Below are positions 29,192 through 38,221 of a DNA stretch of 64,000 bases, one piece after another. A program made the position numbers and the translations under genes. Every line of letters begins with the position of its first letter. The first letter of the stretch is position 1. Source of the stretch: Weissella tructae (lineage in GTDB: Bacteria; Bacillota; Bacilli; Lactobacillales; Lactobacillaceae); assembly GCF_000732905.1 (NCBI RefSeq), contig NZ_CP007588.1:744001-808000 (forward strand), given 5' to 3'. The notes under the pieces were generated by a model that worked only from the letters and a program-made list of their open reading frames with translations, was not told the DNA's origin and made no database searches.

Positions 29192-29761
29192 TTATTGGAT
29201 CATTTTACGAACATTTTCGACGTTAGATTTATTAAATACCAATGCAGGAATACCGTTTAAGTAATCCAAGGCCTTTAAATAGTCATCCGTTGTAATGCTA
29301 TCTGTTGAACGCATCAAGTGGAAAATACCACCTAGTGAGTATGACATAAATGATGAATCCAACATACCATTACGTTGGTAGAAACCATATCGACGCTCAC
29401 GTTGTGTGGCATTATCGGCTGCTGCATCTAATTCTTCTGTTTCTAAGATCAAACCAGCTGGGAAAATTTCTTGTAAGGCTGGTAGAACCATTGATCCATA
29501 TCCTTGACCACGTTGATCCGCATCCATTGCCAAATACAAAATGAAGGCTTTTTCAGGTGCCATGTTTGTTAGGAGGATAATTCCCACTTGCTTGTCATCA
29601 TCACAAATGATTTGCATTAATACTTCTTCTGTTTCGTTTGCCAATGACAATAAGTCTTCTAATGGGGCACGTTCATATGCTGGAAATGCTTCCACATAAA
29701 TTTTGTTCCAATAATCAATATCTGCTTGTGCATCTAATGTGACGTTCTTAAAGTTAATCAT
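29192..29761 (-). CDS. GNAT N-acetyltransferase
   Basis: A 189-residue acetyltransferase. The acetyl-CoA-binding RxxGxG/A loop is DQRGQGYGSMV near 90-101; before it ILYLAMD is the central beta strand. The C-terminal 30 residues (ALDYLNGIPALVF onward) extend beyond the basic fold. It is monocistronic, with a terminator after it. The family is clear; the substrate cannot be assigned. Confidence 0.8.
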   Translation of the reverse strand: MINFKNVTLDAQADIDYWNKIYVEAFPAYERAPLEDLLSLANETEEVLMQIICDDDKQVGIILLTNMAPEKAFILYLAMDADQRGQGYGSMVLPALQEIFPAGLILETEELDAAADNATQRERRYGFYQRNGMLDSSFMSYSLGGIFHLMRSTDSITTDDYLKALDYLNGIPALVFNKSNVENVRKMIQ

Positions 29762-29993
29762 ATTCCTACTCCTCGTTCGGTTACGCTGTAACCCCTATTT
29801 TAGCACATACTGTCTACCTAAAATGCTGCTAGACGACCGGCGTTTCTTACTACCAAGTATACGGGACAAAGGTCTGGTTAATCTTAAAAATATAACTCTG
29901 CTTCCTTTTTATATCTTTGTGTCTTCATTCCGCTATATTTCATGGAAAAACATCAGATGTCTCCCCTAGCTACTGCGTTTCTTACTGGTTTAT

Positions 29994-30002
29994 TGCTATA
30001 AT
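29994..30002 (+). promoter_or_regulatory. Extended -10 promoter of lepA-like gene
   Basis: TGCTATAAT fits the extended -10 consensus TGNTATAAT fully, 38 bases before the GTPase start. The -35 is not clear. Confidence 0.6.
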
Positions 30003-30039
30003 AGTAGCAATACAAATAAAATAAGGATGGCGTCTACAT

Positions 30040-31815
30040 ATGTCACAACGACAAGAAAATATTCGTAATTTCGCAATTATTGCGCACATTGACCACGGTA
30101 AGTCTACATTAGCTGACCGAATCATGGAAACAACCAATACCATCAGTAATCGTGAAGCCTCTGCTCAACTGCTTGATGATATGGAAGTTGAAAAGGCTCA
30201 CGGTGTTACCGTTAAGTCTCGTACAGTTCGTAACTACTACGTCGATGCAAATGGTGATGAATTTGAATACAACCTAATTGATACACCTGGCCACGTCGAC
30301 TTTAACTATGAAGTGTCACGTAGCTTATCTGCCACAGATGGTGTGCTATTGCTAGTCGACGCCACAAAGGGAGTTCAAGCACAAACGGTTGCGAACTACC
30401 GCCTAGCAATGGATGCTAACTTAACAATCATCCCGATTATCAATAAGATTGACAATCTAATGGCGGATGTTGAAAAGACAGCAGCTGAACTACTTGATTT
30501 GGACGAACGTTTCACGCCTGAAGTCACTTTGCACATTTCTGCTAAGACAGGTCTAGGTATCGAAAGCGTCCTAGAAGCCATTCGTGATCGTATCCCTGCT
30601 CCTGTTGGTGATCCAAATGCGCCACTAAAGGGGCTAATCTTTGATTCTAAGTTCGACCCTTACCAAGGTGTTGTTGTCCAAGCCCGTATCTTTGAAGGAA
30701 CACTAAGCAGCCAAGACCAATTACGTTTTATGGCTAAAGATGTGCAAACACAAAGTAAAGAAATTGGGTTCTTTGACCCAATGAGCCGTAAGACAACAAG
30801 TCTTGCTGCTGGTGATGTTGGATACATTATCACTGGAATTAAAGACCCTCGCGCTGTTCAAGTTGGTGATACTGTTACCACTAAGAAAAATGGCGCAGCT
30901 GAACCATTCCCTGGTTACCAACAAATCGAACCCATGGTTTATGCAGGTCTTTACCCTAAGGGTGGTGAATACAGCGATTTGAAGCTAGCCATTGAAAAGC
31001 TATCTTTGAATGATGCAGCGTTCCAATACGAACCAGAACAATCTGAAGCCTTGGGAATGGGATTCCGTGGTGGTTTCCTTGGAATCTTCCATCTACAAAT
31101 TATTCGTGAACGTTTGAAGGCCGAATTTGGTCTTGATGTCCTAACAACGATGCCTAACTCTACTTTCCGTGTCACAGTTAAAAACCAAGATGCACCTTTG
31201 TACATCGAAAACCCAAACCAATTCCCTCGTTACAACGAATTGGTTAAGGTTGAAGAACCTTATGTGCGTGCAAAAATCACAGCCCCTAACGAGCAATTGA
31301 ACGACATCATGCGTCTTGCTGAATGTCGTCGTGGTGAATTGGCTGACCTTGAAACAATTGGTGACATGTTGCTAATCACATACCGCATGCCCATCTCAGA
31401 AATCGCATACGACTTCTTTAACGAACTAAAGTCTGTTTCACACGGTTTTGCAACCTTGTCTACAGAACGTGATGATTTTGGTCCGTCTGACCTAGTACGT
31501 CTAGACATTGCCATTGACTATGTCGACATTGATGCACTGACATTCGTTATGCACCGCTTACGCGTTGAATCATTTGCACAAGAGATTACACAACGTCTGA
31601 AGGATCTTGTGCCTCGTAAACTGCAAGCAATGCCAGTTCAAGCAACGGTTGAAGGACGTGTTATTGCCCGTTCAGATATCCCACCACTACGTAAAGCTGC
31701 GGCTTCTGGTGGTAAGACATCAAAGAAGCAACAACAAATGCGTCGTCAAGGACAAAAGGCTCAAATTGAATTGCCACAAACAGTCTTCGACGCCATATTG
31801 GACATGAACAGCTAG
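30040..31815 (+). CDS. LepA/EF4-type translational GTPase, divergent
   Basis: A 591-residue GTPase with the LepA domain order: G domain (about 10-190; AHIDHGKST at 15-23, DTPGH at 81-85, NKID near 135), domain II, two EF-G-like domains and a LepA C-terminal domain. LepA acts on stalled or back-sliding ribosomes. The switch I motif reads AHGVTVKS where normal LepA has RGITIK, and the C-terminus is GGKTSKKQQQMRR onward, so it may be a second, diverged copy; some lactobacilli carry two lepA genes. A weak AAGGATGG site lies upstream. It is followed by its own terminator. Confidence 0.8.
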   Translation: MSQRQENIRNFAIIAHIDHGKSTLADRIMETTNTISNREASAQLLDDMEVEKAHGVTVKSRTVRNYYVDANGDEFEYNLIDTPGHVDFNYEVSRSLSATDGVLLLVDATKGVQAQTVANYRLAMDANLTIIPIINKIDNLMADVEKTAAELLDLDERFTPEVTLHISAKTGLGIESVLEAIRDRIPAPVGDPNAPLKGLIFDSKFDPYQGVVVQARIFEGTLSSQDQLRFMAKDVQTQSKEIGFFDPMSRKTTSLAAGDVGYIITGIKDPRAVQVGDTVTTKKNGAAEPFPGYQQIEPMVYAGLYPKGGEYSDLKLAIEKLSLNDAAFQYEPEQSEALGMGFRGGFLGIFHLQIIRERLKAEFGLDVLTTMPNSTFRVTVKNQDAPLYIENPNQFPRYNELVKVEEPYVRAKITAPNEQLNDIMRLAECRRGELADLETIGDMLLITYRMPISEIAYDFFNELKSVSHGFATLSTERDDFGPSDLVRLDIAIDYVDIDALTFVMHRLRVESFAQEITQRLKDLVPRKLQAMPVQATVEGRVIARSDIPPLRKAAASGGKTSKKQQQMRRQGQKAQIELPQTVFDAILDMNS

Positions 31816-31833
31816 AAAATCTTGAACATCATA

Positions 31834-31882
31834 AAAGCATCGGTGAAACGTAGATTATATCTACTGACATCCGATGTTTTTT
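31834..31882 (+). terminator. Terminator after lepA-like gene
   Basis: GCATCGG/CCGATG outer and GTAGAT/ATCTAC inner arms, then TTTTTTATTTT. Confidence 0.8.
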
Positions 31883-32057
31883 ATTTTGGCTATATACGTA
31901 CATTTACCTTTTCACACGTTTATCTCTAAAACCGCATCAGATAGCCGTTTTACGTAATGTCATATCCTATTTTAATGCTCTGCATAAGTTTCAATTGTTA
32001 TGCTATATTCTAAATTTCAAACACGTAACATCGTATTACATTAGGAGATATACATAT

Positions 32058-32423
32058 ATGGTTGAAGCATATGCATCATTTTGGCGCAATATTGGTAATT
32101 TTTCTGGTACTGCCTCACGTAAGCAATATTGGTGGCCAGTAATCATTAATTGGTTAATTGGGGGACTAGTTATTGGGATTATCCAACAAGCGTCAGGACA
32201 CCCTATTACTGACATTTACACAGGCGCAGACTTAGCAGTAAACTTAGCTAGTAAAATTGTTGTTTTCGCCACTTGGCTAGCAACACTATCTGTTCAAGTT
32301 CGTCGTCTACATGACATTAACTTCCGTGGTTGGTGGATTTTGATTCAATTTGTTCCCCTAATTGGAAACATCTGGTTCTTTATCCTATTGATTACACGTA
32401 CAAAGTTTAATCGTTGGAGTTAG
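32058..32423 (+). CDS. DUF805 membrane protein
   Basis: A 121-residue membrane protein with about three to four helices. SFWRNIGNFSGTASRKQYWW at the start and QVRRLHDINFRGWW in the middle are the DUF805 signature. Start chosen at 32058 since TTAGGAGATATACAT precedes it; upstream codons in the frame have no ribosome site. Function unknown. It is followed by a small membrane protein after 34 bases. A second DUF805 gene occurs at 49286-49783. Confidence 0.85.
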   Translation: MVEAYASFWRNIGNFSGTASRKQYWWPVIINWLIGGLVIGIIQQASGHPITDIYTGADLAVNLASKIVVFATWLATLSVQVRRLHDINFRGWWILIQFVPLIGNIWFFILLITRTKFNRWS

Positions 32424-32457
32424 ACTTCAACCGGGACCCCATTAGGAGTTTTATAAT

Positions 32458-32757
32458 ATGAAAAAACAAAACGAAAAAATCATCTTACCAGTTATTGGTA
32501 TTTTGTTAGGTGGCTTAGCCTTATTCCTATCTTGGATTCCATTGGTTAATAATTTGGCCTTTGGCTTAGCGCTATTTGGTATTGTGATTACCATTATGTC
32601 TTTCATTAAGAATTGGAAGCGTACAAAAAATCTAACTTGGATCAGTTTAGCATTATCTATCATCGCGGGTGGTATCGTATTATTAACACAATCATCATTT
32701 TCTAAGACCGTTAATCATGTGAATAGTTCTATTAGTTCATCTACAACTAACAATTAA
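32458..32757 (+). CDS. Small membrane protein, 99 aa
   Basis: A 99-residue membrane protein with three helices (about 8-25, 31-48, 58-76) and a Ser/Thr/Asn-rich tail. TTAGGAG stands 8 bases before the ATG. It resembles the DUF4190-type small membrane proteins loosely. It is paired with the DUF805 gene, ends in a terminator, and the pair probably forms one transcript. Confidence 0.7.
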   Translation: MKKQNEKIILPVIGILLGGLALFLSWIPLVNNLAFGLALFGIVITIMSFIKNWKRTKNLTWISLALSIIAGGIVLLTQSSFSKTVNHVNSSISSSTTNN

Positions 32758-32769
32758 CATCTGCCTATC

Positions 32770-32803
32770 AAAAAAGCTCACACATTACTGTGAGCTTTTT
32801 TTG
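32770..32803 (+). terminator. Terminator after DUF805 pair
   Basis: AAAAAAGCTCACA/TGTGAGCTTTTTT with a TTAC turn is strong in both directions. Confidence 0.9.
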
Positions 32804-32827
32804 TACCTTTTCGCTGTTTTACACAAT

Positions 32828-32867
32828 AAAAGAGTCGAAGAAACATCCGTTTCTCCGACTCTTTTTG
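32828..32867 (-). terminator. Terminator after tarJ
   Basis: AAAAGAGTCG(A)AGAAAC pairs with GTTTCT(C)CGACTCTTTT, followed by T-runs at both sides. It faces the plus-strand terminator just left, giving a tandem convergent stop. Confidence 0.9.
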
Positions 32868-32890
32868 TTTAACACATTATTTTTAGCCGA

Positions 32891-33916
32891 CTACATTTGC
32901 CAATCAAGAACTGTCTTTCCCCAGTTCTTAGTCAAATCGTCGTCAAAGGCTTCCGTAATATCACGAATTGTACGAACTTCTTGCACTTCCGGTACCATCA
33001 ATTCAAGACGTTCCTTAACTGAAGTGTGTTGTCCAACCAAATCAATAGATGTTTGGAAATCTTCACGCGTTGAACGTGTTGTACCAACTAATGACAACCC
33101 CTTTTCAAGGACCATACGTGTATTAATGGCAATTGGCTTCTCAGAAACTCCAGAAAGCACAATCGTTCCACGTGGCTTAATCATATCAATAATTTGATCC
33201 AGGGCACTTTCAGACCCTTGTCCACCCACGGCTTCAATTGCTTGATCAATTTGTAAGTCTTCTGGAATTTCATCAATTTGAACAGTAGTTGCAAATGAGA
33301 TGTAATCCAACTTTTCTTGGTGCTTTCCAAAAACATATAGTTGCGCATCTGGGAACATTTCACGCGCCACAACGGCTGTGATGTACGCAACGTTTCCGTC
33401 ACCCCAGATACCAATACTGTCTGTACGATCAATCATTGTTTCTTTCAAACGATTGATTGCTTGCACCGCAACAGATACAACTTCAAAGAAGGCATTCATG
33501 TTAGCTTGTGCTTCTTCAGGAATCGCAATCAAGTTTTCTGGCAACATTTGCACATATTCACGCATAAATCCATCTTCTGTTGAAGAATGGAATGTTGAAC
33601 TACGCAAATAATTGTCTGACACAAGTTCATCATGTCCATGCGCATGTGTTGGAATCATCGCAACACGTGTACCAGGTTCAAAAGTACCTGAATTGTCACG
33701 CACAACTTCTCCCACAGATTCATGAATTAGCGCCATTGGTAAGCGCTTAGCCAAGACCTTTTTGTCACGCATCCCCGTGTAATAACGTTCATCCGCACGA
33801 CAAATGGCCATCAATGTAGGTCTTACAATCACAGTATTTGGTTCATTAATTGACGTGTTAACAGACATACGTTCAATTTGGCGTACACCTGTCAGACGAT
33901 AGACATTATTTAACAT
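32891..33916 (-). CDS. tarJ: Ribitol-5-phosphate dehydrogenase (TarJ-like)
   Basis: Reduces ribulose-5-phosphate to ribitol-5-phosphate with NADPH in the teichoic-acid precursor route. It is a 341-residue medium-chain dehydrogenase with GIWGDGNVAYITAVVAREMF as the dinucleotide fold. It overlaps tarI by 11 bases and has GGAGAATTTAG before its ATG, so TarI and TarJ are made together, as expected for their linked reactions. Confidence 0.88.
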   Translation of the reverse strand: MLNNVYRLTGVRQIERMSVNTSINEPNTVIVRPTLMAICRADERYYTGMRDKKVLAKRLPMALIHESVGEVVRDNSGTFEPGTRVAMIPTHAHGHDELVSDNYLRSSTFHSSTEDGFMREYVQMLPENLIAIPEEAQANMNAFFEVVSVAVQAINRLKETMIDRTDSIGIWGDGNVAYITAVVAREMFPDAQLYVFGKHQEKLDYISFATTVQIDEIPEDLQIDQAIEAVGGQGSESALDQIIDMIKPRGTIVLSGVSEKPIAINTRMVLEKGLSLVGTTRSTREDFQTSIDLVGQHTSVKERLELMVPEVQEVRTIRDITEAFDDDLTKNWGKTVLDWQM

Positions 33917-34616
33917 CTAAATTCTCCTGTGCAATAATATTTGCAATTCGTAAGTCGTAAGGACGTGTAATCTTGATATTTGATTCGTCTCCATCGACGA
34001 TTCCTACTTTGTGTCCAGCTAGCAACATAACCTTGATAGAGTCAGAAAGAATCAAACGTTCTTCTTCTGACATTTCATTGTATTGTGCTTGGAACGCTTG
34101 GATATTAACCGTTTGTGGTGTTTGTCCTTGGTACATTTCATCACGAACTGGAATTTCAACAATTTCACCATCGACAGCGCGAACAATTGTGTCTGTTGCG
34201 CCAATAACCGTATCAACAGCCTTGTACTTTGCGGCTGCTTCAATGTTATCTTTCAAAATACGACCTGAAATGAATGGACGAACAGCATCGTGCATAACCA
34301 AAACGTCATCTTCAGTTAGACCAAAGTTTTCTTCAACATAGTTGATGGCACCCATAACAGTGTCGTTACGTTCAGCACCACCTTGAATGACCACGATGCG
34401 ATCATCATCAAGATACTTATCAAATAAATCACGAGCATATTGCATCCATTGTGGATGTACAGAAACAATAATCTTATCGAATTCTGGTGCAAGTGAAAAC
34501 TTTTCCAATGTATGAATAATAATTGGCTTATCTGCCAAATTCAAAAATTGCTTTGGTAATTCCGTATGTCCCATACGACTACCAATTCCACCAGCCATTA
34601 CTTGTGCATAGATCAT
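33906..34616 (-). CDS. tarI: Ribitol-5-phosphate cytidylyltransferase (TarI-like)
   Basis: Makes CDP-ribitol from CTP and ribitol-5-phosphate. It has 236 residues with the IspD/TarI start AQVMAGGIGSRMGHTELPKQF and VLVMHDAVRPFIS in the core. The start at 34616 is taken because AGGGG lies 7 bases before it; an upstream in-frame ATG would place that site inside the gene. Gap to licD is 4 bases; overlap with tarJ is 11. Confidence 0.88.
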   Translation of the reverse strand: MIYAQVMAGGIGSRMGHTELPKQFLNLADKPIIIHTLEKFSLAPEFDKIIVSVHPQWMQYARDLFDKYLDDDRIVVIQGGAERNDTVMGAINYVEENFGLTEDDVLVMHDAVRPFISGRILKDNIEAAAKYKAVDTVIGATDTIVRAVDGEIVEIPVRDEMYQGQTPQTVNIQAFQAQYNEMSEEERLILSDSIKVMLLAGHKVGIVDGDESNIKITRPYDLRIANIIAQENLDVK

Positions 34617-34620
34617 TTTC

Positions 34621-35421
34621 TTACCCCTCATCAATCCAAAAATGTGCGTGTTGTTGTTCTTGTTTTACAGGCGTCTGCCAATTACCAAATAGCTGCGTTA
34701 AATACCTATCAGTATCAGTGACATGCCATACCTGAGAACCTTCAAATATTACCGGCGTTAAATCTTGCCAAAGGTCTCTCGCATAAAATTCTTTTTCTCC
34801 GTGCATGCCATTTAAAACACCTGCTTGTGTAGGCGTTTTCATGCAACGGTGGTAAGCTTTTGCCCACCGTACTTCCATTATACTAAAAGAATGTGTAAAT
34901 TTTGAATGAATTATTTTTTTTAATACTTTTTTTACCGGTACAATCTTTGCATCCGATGGATATATACCTGTTGAACGAGCCGTATTACGGCAAATATTCA
35001 GTATTTTATGTCCAAAGAGATATATTTTACGTTTAATAACATTATCATCAATTTCATCAATCGGGAAAATATCAATAAATACACCATGGGGTACATGATA
35101 ATACGGTGAATTCGCATGTGAATGTGTATCTACAACACGCAAATACGGAACCAAACTATCTGGATCCGTCTCTTTGATTAATCGAAAACGTGGATTGCTT
35201 GGTACGTAATACTTTGTGAACCAGTCATAATCTCCACGGCTCAACCCCACATCGACGTCATCATCCCATGGAATGAAGCCATTGTGTCGGACATAACCCA
35301 ATAAGGTCCCTCCCAATAACACGACTGATTTATCGTGTTCTGTTACAAAGGCTGTTACATCTTGTAAGAGTTCCCGCATAATGGCTTGTACTTGTCCCGT
35401 TGATAAATCTTTTCTAGTCAT
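34621..35421 (-). CDS. LicD family phosphotransferase
   Basis: A 266-residue LicD/fukutin-type nucleotidyl-like enzyme that transfers phospho-substituents, e.g. phosphocholine in pneumococcus, to surface sugars. The motif GGTLLGYVRHNGFIPWDDDV near 37-56 followed by DVGLSRGDYDWF holds the metal-binding Asp cluster. It leads the tarI-tarJ unit, an order like the pneumococcal lic/tar locus, but no choline kinase or transporter is visible, so the donor group is open. GAGAATAATA precedes the ATG. Confidence 0.85.
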   Translation of the reverse strand: MTRKDLSTGQVQAIMRELLQDVTAFVTEHDKSVVLLGGTLLGYVRHNGFIPWDDDVDVGLSRGDYDWFTKYYVPSNPRFRLIKETDPDSLVPYLRVVDTHSHANSPYYHVPHGVFIDIFPIDEIDDNVIKRKIYLFGHKILNICRNTARSTGIYPSDAKIVPVKKVLKKIIHSKFTHSFSIMEVRWAKAYHRCMKTPTQAGVLNGMHGEKEFYARDLWQDLTPVIFEGSQVWHVTDTDRYLTQLFGNWQTPVKQEQQHAHFWIDEG

Positions 35422-35506
35422 TATTATTCTCTAACTTTCACTTGTTACGTTAAGTATAGGCATATTTCCAATAACCGTCAATTTCTCGCATCTCTACTAT
35501 AAATAA

Positions 35507-35536
35507 AAGAGCACCGTTTTTATCCGGTACTCTTTA
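35507..35536 (-). terminator. Terminator after TarL-like gene
   Basis: AAAGAG(C)ACCG pairs with CGGT(A)CTCTTT across a T-rich loop. It separates the polymerase gene from licD-tarI-tarJ. Confidence 0.7.
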
Positions 35537-35544
35537 TTTGATTC

Positions 35545-37266
35545 TTATTTTTGTTTGTGTGGACGCACAGTTTCAAAACCATTTTGCAAGGCATCAACGA
35601 AACGCTTTGAAGCATTTCCGTCTAAGTCATCGAAATAATAATCCAAGAAACCATTTAAACGTGCTTCATCAGCGTTTTCATAATCCTCAATCTCGTGTAC
35701 AAGCGTTTCAAAATCACGTGCAATCGGACCTGGCACAAATTCATTAAATTCAACATAAAAGTCACGATCAGCAATGTATTCTTCTAAATCAGGTGTAAAG
35801 AAAATTGTCTTTTTCTTCAATAAGCTGTATTCAAATACAACAGATGAATAATCCGTAATCAAGACATCTGAGACAAGTAACAAATCATTAATTTCACGAT
35901 AATTTGATACATCGTAGAAGAAATCAGTATATTCAGCTGGGATATTCAAACTGTTCTTAACAAACGGATGAATTTTCATCAGAAAGACAAAGTCTTGTGA
36001 GGCCAAATTATCATACAAGGCTTTAAAATCTAACCATTCATATGGATAATGCGCCGTACGTTGTCCAGAACCACGGAATGTTGGTGCAAATAGAATAACT
36101 TTCTTATCCTTGATGAATGGCAATTGTTCTTCCAATTCAATAATGTCGGCCTTCTTTTTGTCTTCATTGAAGAACAAATCAGTACGTGGCGCCCCCAGTG
36201 GCAAGACCTTTTCGCGGTCAATACCGAATCCTTCAGCATAGTATGGCGCAACATTTGTTGAGGATACAATTGCGTAATCATAATTCCGGTGATTCTTCGA
36301 TTTTGGATTTGGGCCACCAGGCTTTCCAACACGACTAAAGCCAAATGTTTTAAAAGCCCCTACTGCATGCCATACTTGTATCAAGTCTACACCATCACGA
36401 ATCTTCAATGGATAGATAATCGGATAATAATCATCCAAAATGACATAACGACTTGTTGCAATCCCCCAAGCCAATTGTGTATATTCACGCCATGTTTTCT
36501 TCTCACTATTTGTCTTTTTCAAATGGAATGACAAATCAAAGTCTAACTCTTGACGTTCAATCTCTTCCACAATGTATTGAAAATTACCAGATAGGTCACT
36601 TCGTGAATCAGATAAGAACAGAATTCTGTTTTCATTGATTTTAGCAAAACGACATGCAAACAAGTATACAAGCTTGAAATATGTTTTCTTAATTTTAGTA
36701 CGTACACGGTGCACGAAGCCACGAACTTTATGCAAACCCTTAATCCCTTTACGGGCAAGTTTTTCCAGATACGCCACTGGTTTTGAATGCGTTGACATAA
36801 ATTCCTTCTCAGCTGTCAAATAACCATCTGCTGTTTTTAAACGAGGAATTCCGTCCTGCGTCCATTCAACAGCCTGAACCTGAACCATCTGTCCACGTTG
36901 TGTTTGCTTTGTTAGGCGGGTTTCATCGTTAAAGTTTATGTCTGTGTAGTAATTTGACGGCATCGTAACTAACACGTCCGTTACATTTTCAAAGATATAT
37001 GTATTGGCTTGCAGATCCAACAGTTTTAGATCATTATTATCGGCCTTAATATATCCGCGTTCAGATTTCAGAAACGGAACACCATTTTCACTCCAACGCA
37101 ATCCATCAATCGTTAATACTTCATGCATATTCAATGTATCTTTTGGTGTAGCATTCGTTAATTGGACCGCAGTAAAAATAGGTTGATCTACCAACGCAAG
37201 AACTTGACGTGGAAAATCTTCAATTATCAAATATTCAGTTCCGTCAGTATCTAACTTTTCAATCAT
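35545..37266 (-). CDS. TarL/TagF-like polyol-phosphate transferase with N-terminal repeats
   Basis: A 573-residue protein that adds CDP-ribitol or CDP-glycerol units to teichoic-acid chains at the inner membrane face. The C-terminal 370 residues hold the glycerophosphotransferase fold with VWHAVGAFKTFG and VLITDYSSVVFEYSLL. The first 165 residues show two related segments ending WSENGVPFLKSERGYIKAD and WTQDGIPRLKTADGYLTAE, like the SH3-type DUF5776 repeats of lactobacillal wall proteins. That fusion is odd for a cytosolic enzyme. The start at 37266 (ATG) replaces a TTG codon just before. Its substrate, ribitol or glycerol, fits TarIJ nearby. Confidence 0.8.
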   Translation of the reverse strand: MIEKLDTDGTEYLIIEDFPRQVLALVDQPIFTAVQLTNATPKDTLNMHEVLTIDGLRWSENGVPFLKSERGYIKADNNDLKLLDLQANTYIFENVTDVLVTMPSNYYTDINFNDETRLTKQTQRGQMVQVQAVEWTQDGIPRLKTADGYLTAEKEFMSTHSKPVAYLEKLARKGIKGLHKVRGFVHRVRTKIKKTYFKLVYLFACRFAKINENRILFLSDSRSDLSGNFQYIVEEIERQELDFDLSFHLKKTNSEKKTWREYTQLAWGIATSRYVILDDYYPIIYPLKIRDGVDLIQVWHAVGAFKTFGFSRVGKPGGPNPKSKNHRNYDYAIVSSTNVAPYYAEGFGIDREKVLPLGAPRTDLFFNEDKKKADIIELEEQLPFIKDKKVILFAPTFRGSGQRTAHYPYEWLDFKALYDNLASQDFVFLMKIHPFVKNSLNIPAEYTDFFYDVSNYREINDLLLVSDVLITDYSSVVFEYSLLKKKTIFFTPDLEEYIADRDFYVEFNEFVPGPIARDFETLVHEIEDYENADEARLNGFLDYYFDDLDGNASKRFVDALQNGFETVRPHKQK

Positions 37267-37793
37267 CAATGTTCAACTCTCTTTATTTCAATTCGTGTCA
37301 TGAGATACACTTATATATTATATTATTATACCCTACTTACGCATTCATTCGCCATACATTGAGAGAACTTGTCTCCATATATATGGCTTTATGATGCCTG
37401 TTTCATGTAGGCGTACAGGTGCAATTTGTGTGGAAATGTCCAATTACTTTTTGGTATTCTCCAACTCTGTTTTAAGTATTATGTACACATTCATTTTAAT
37501 CGACCTCATCGTATGTCGCTTAGTTACCTACATACATGCTCCACAGGTCCATAAGCACTGCTTATCCGTCTCGCAACTGTACAGTGCCCTATGTTATTTA
37601 CTTCGTACTGAATTTATCCTAACCGCTCTCGTTCCATGGCGATTTCCGACAACATATCAGTATTCCTAATTGTACTGAAACCACCCTTAAAACAACATAA
37701 ACGAATAGCCGACTTACGTATACCGAAAAGTCCATAGTCTAGTATACACTACTGTATCGCTTGGGTATTAGCACTAATTTTTCAAAAAAACAA
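37267..37793. other. Long AT-rich gap upstream of TarL-like gene
   Basis: About 530 bases with no supportable frame. TATAAT on the minus strand near 37335 can be a -10 for the polymerase gene, with an uncertain -35. The rest shows no repeats or known RNA fold; a leader or a decayed gene remain possible. Confidence 0.4.
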
Positions 37794-37830
37794 AAAAAAC
37801 CGCATCTGACCTATATCAGACGCGGTTTTT
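37794..37830 (-). terminator. Terminator after 64-residue gene
   Basis: AACCGC(A)TCTGA/TCAGA(C)GCGGTT with a six-base loop, T-runs on both sides. Confidence 0.85.
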
Positions 37831-37883
37831 ATTAGGTTATTACTTCTGAGGATCATTTTAGCATCATCCTCGTTAGGATATGT

Positions 37884-38075
37884 TTATGATTCTACTAATT
37901 CAAATAATTCTGTACGAATACCGCGCCCTGCCCACATTGCTTGAACAACTTGTGCTTCATCAAGAGGCATTCCTTCAAGTCCTTCCAATGAGCGTTGTTC
38001 AGTCAAGCAATTATTACGTCGACCTAAGATCAACACCGTATTGAATGCTTGATTTAAAATCTTTACCAGATACAT
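37884..38075 (-). CDS. Small hypothetical protein, 63 aa
   Basis: A short soluble protein starting MYLVKILNQAFNTVLILGRR, with a C-terminal VVQAMWAGRGIRTELFELVE. The start at 38075 follows AGGAA with 6 bases between; an ATG two codons earlier abuts the site. I do not recognise it. A terminator lies 53 bases after the stop. Moderate support only: the composition looks like a folded protein. Confidence 0.5.
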   Translation of the reverse strand: MYLVKILNQAFNTVLILGRRNNCLTEQRSLEGLEGMPLDEAQVVQAMWAGRGIRTELFELVES

Positions 38076-38179
38076 ATACATTTCCTAACCTATTTATCAA
38101 ATTAACTTCTATAATTATACCTAATTTCTTGTAATTTCTCAACATAAATACTGACGAAATTCAGCTAAATTATATAAAA

Positions 38180-38208
38180 AAACTAGTCATGTTATCCATG
38201 ACTAGTTT
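38180..38208 (-). terminator. Terminator after oxidoreductase
   Basis: AAACTAGTCATG and CATGACTAGTTT, perfect 12-base arms, then TTTTT on the minus strand. Confidence 0.9.
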
Positions 38209-38221
38209 GCTTTTTAAATAA

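Noticed and set aside
37675-37690. GGGTGG on the minus strand, like a T-box core
   Set aside because: The flanks do not match GGGTGGNACCNCG, no specifier stem or terminator follows, and the gene is not amino-acid related.
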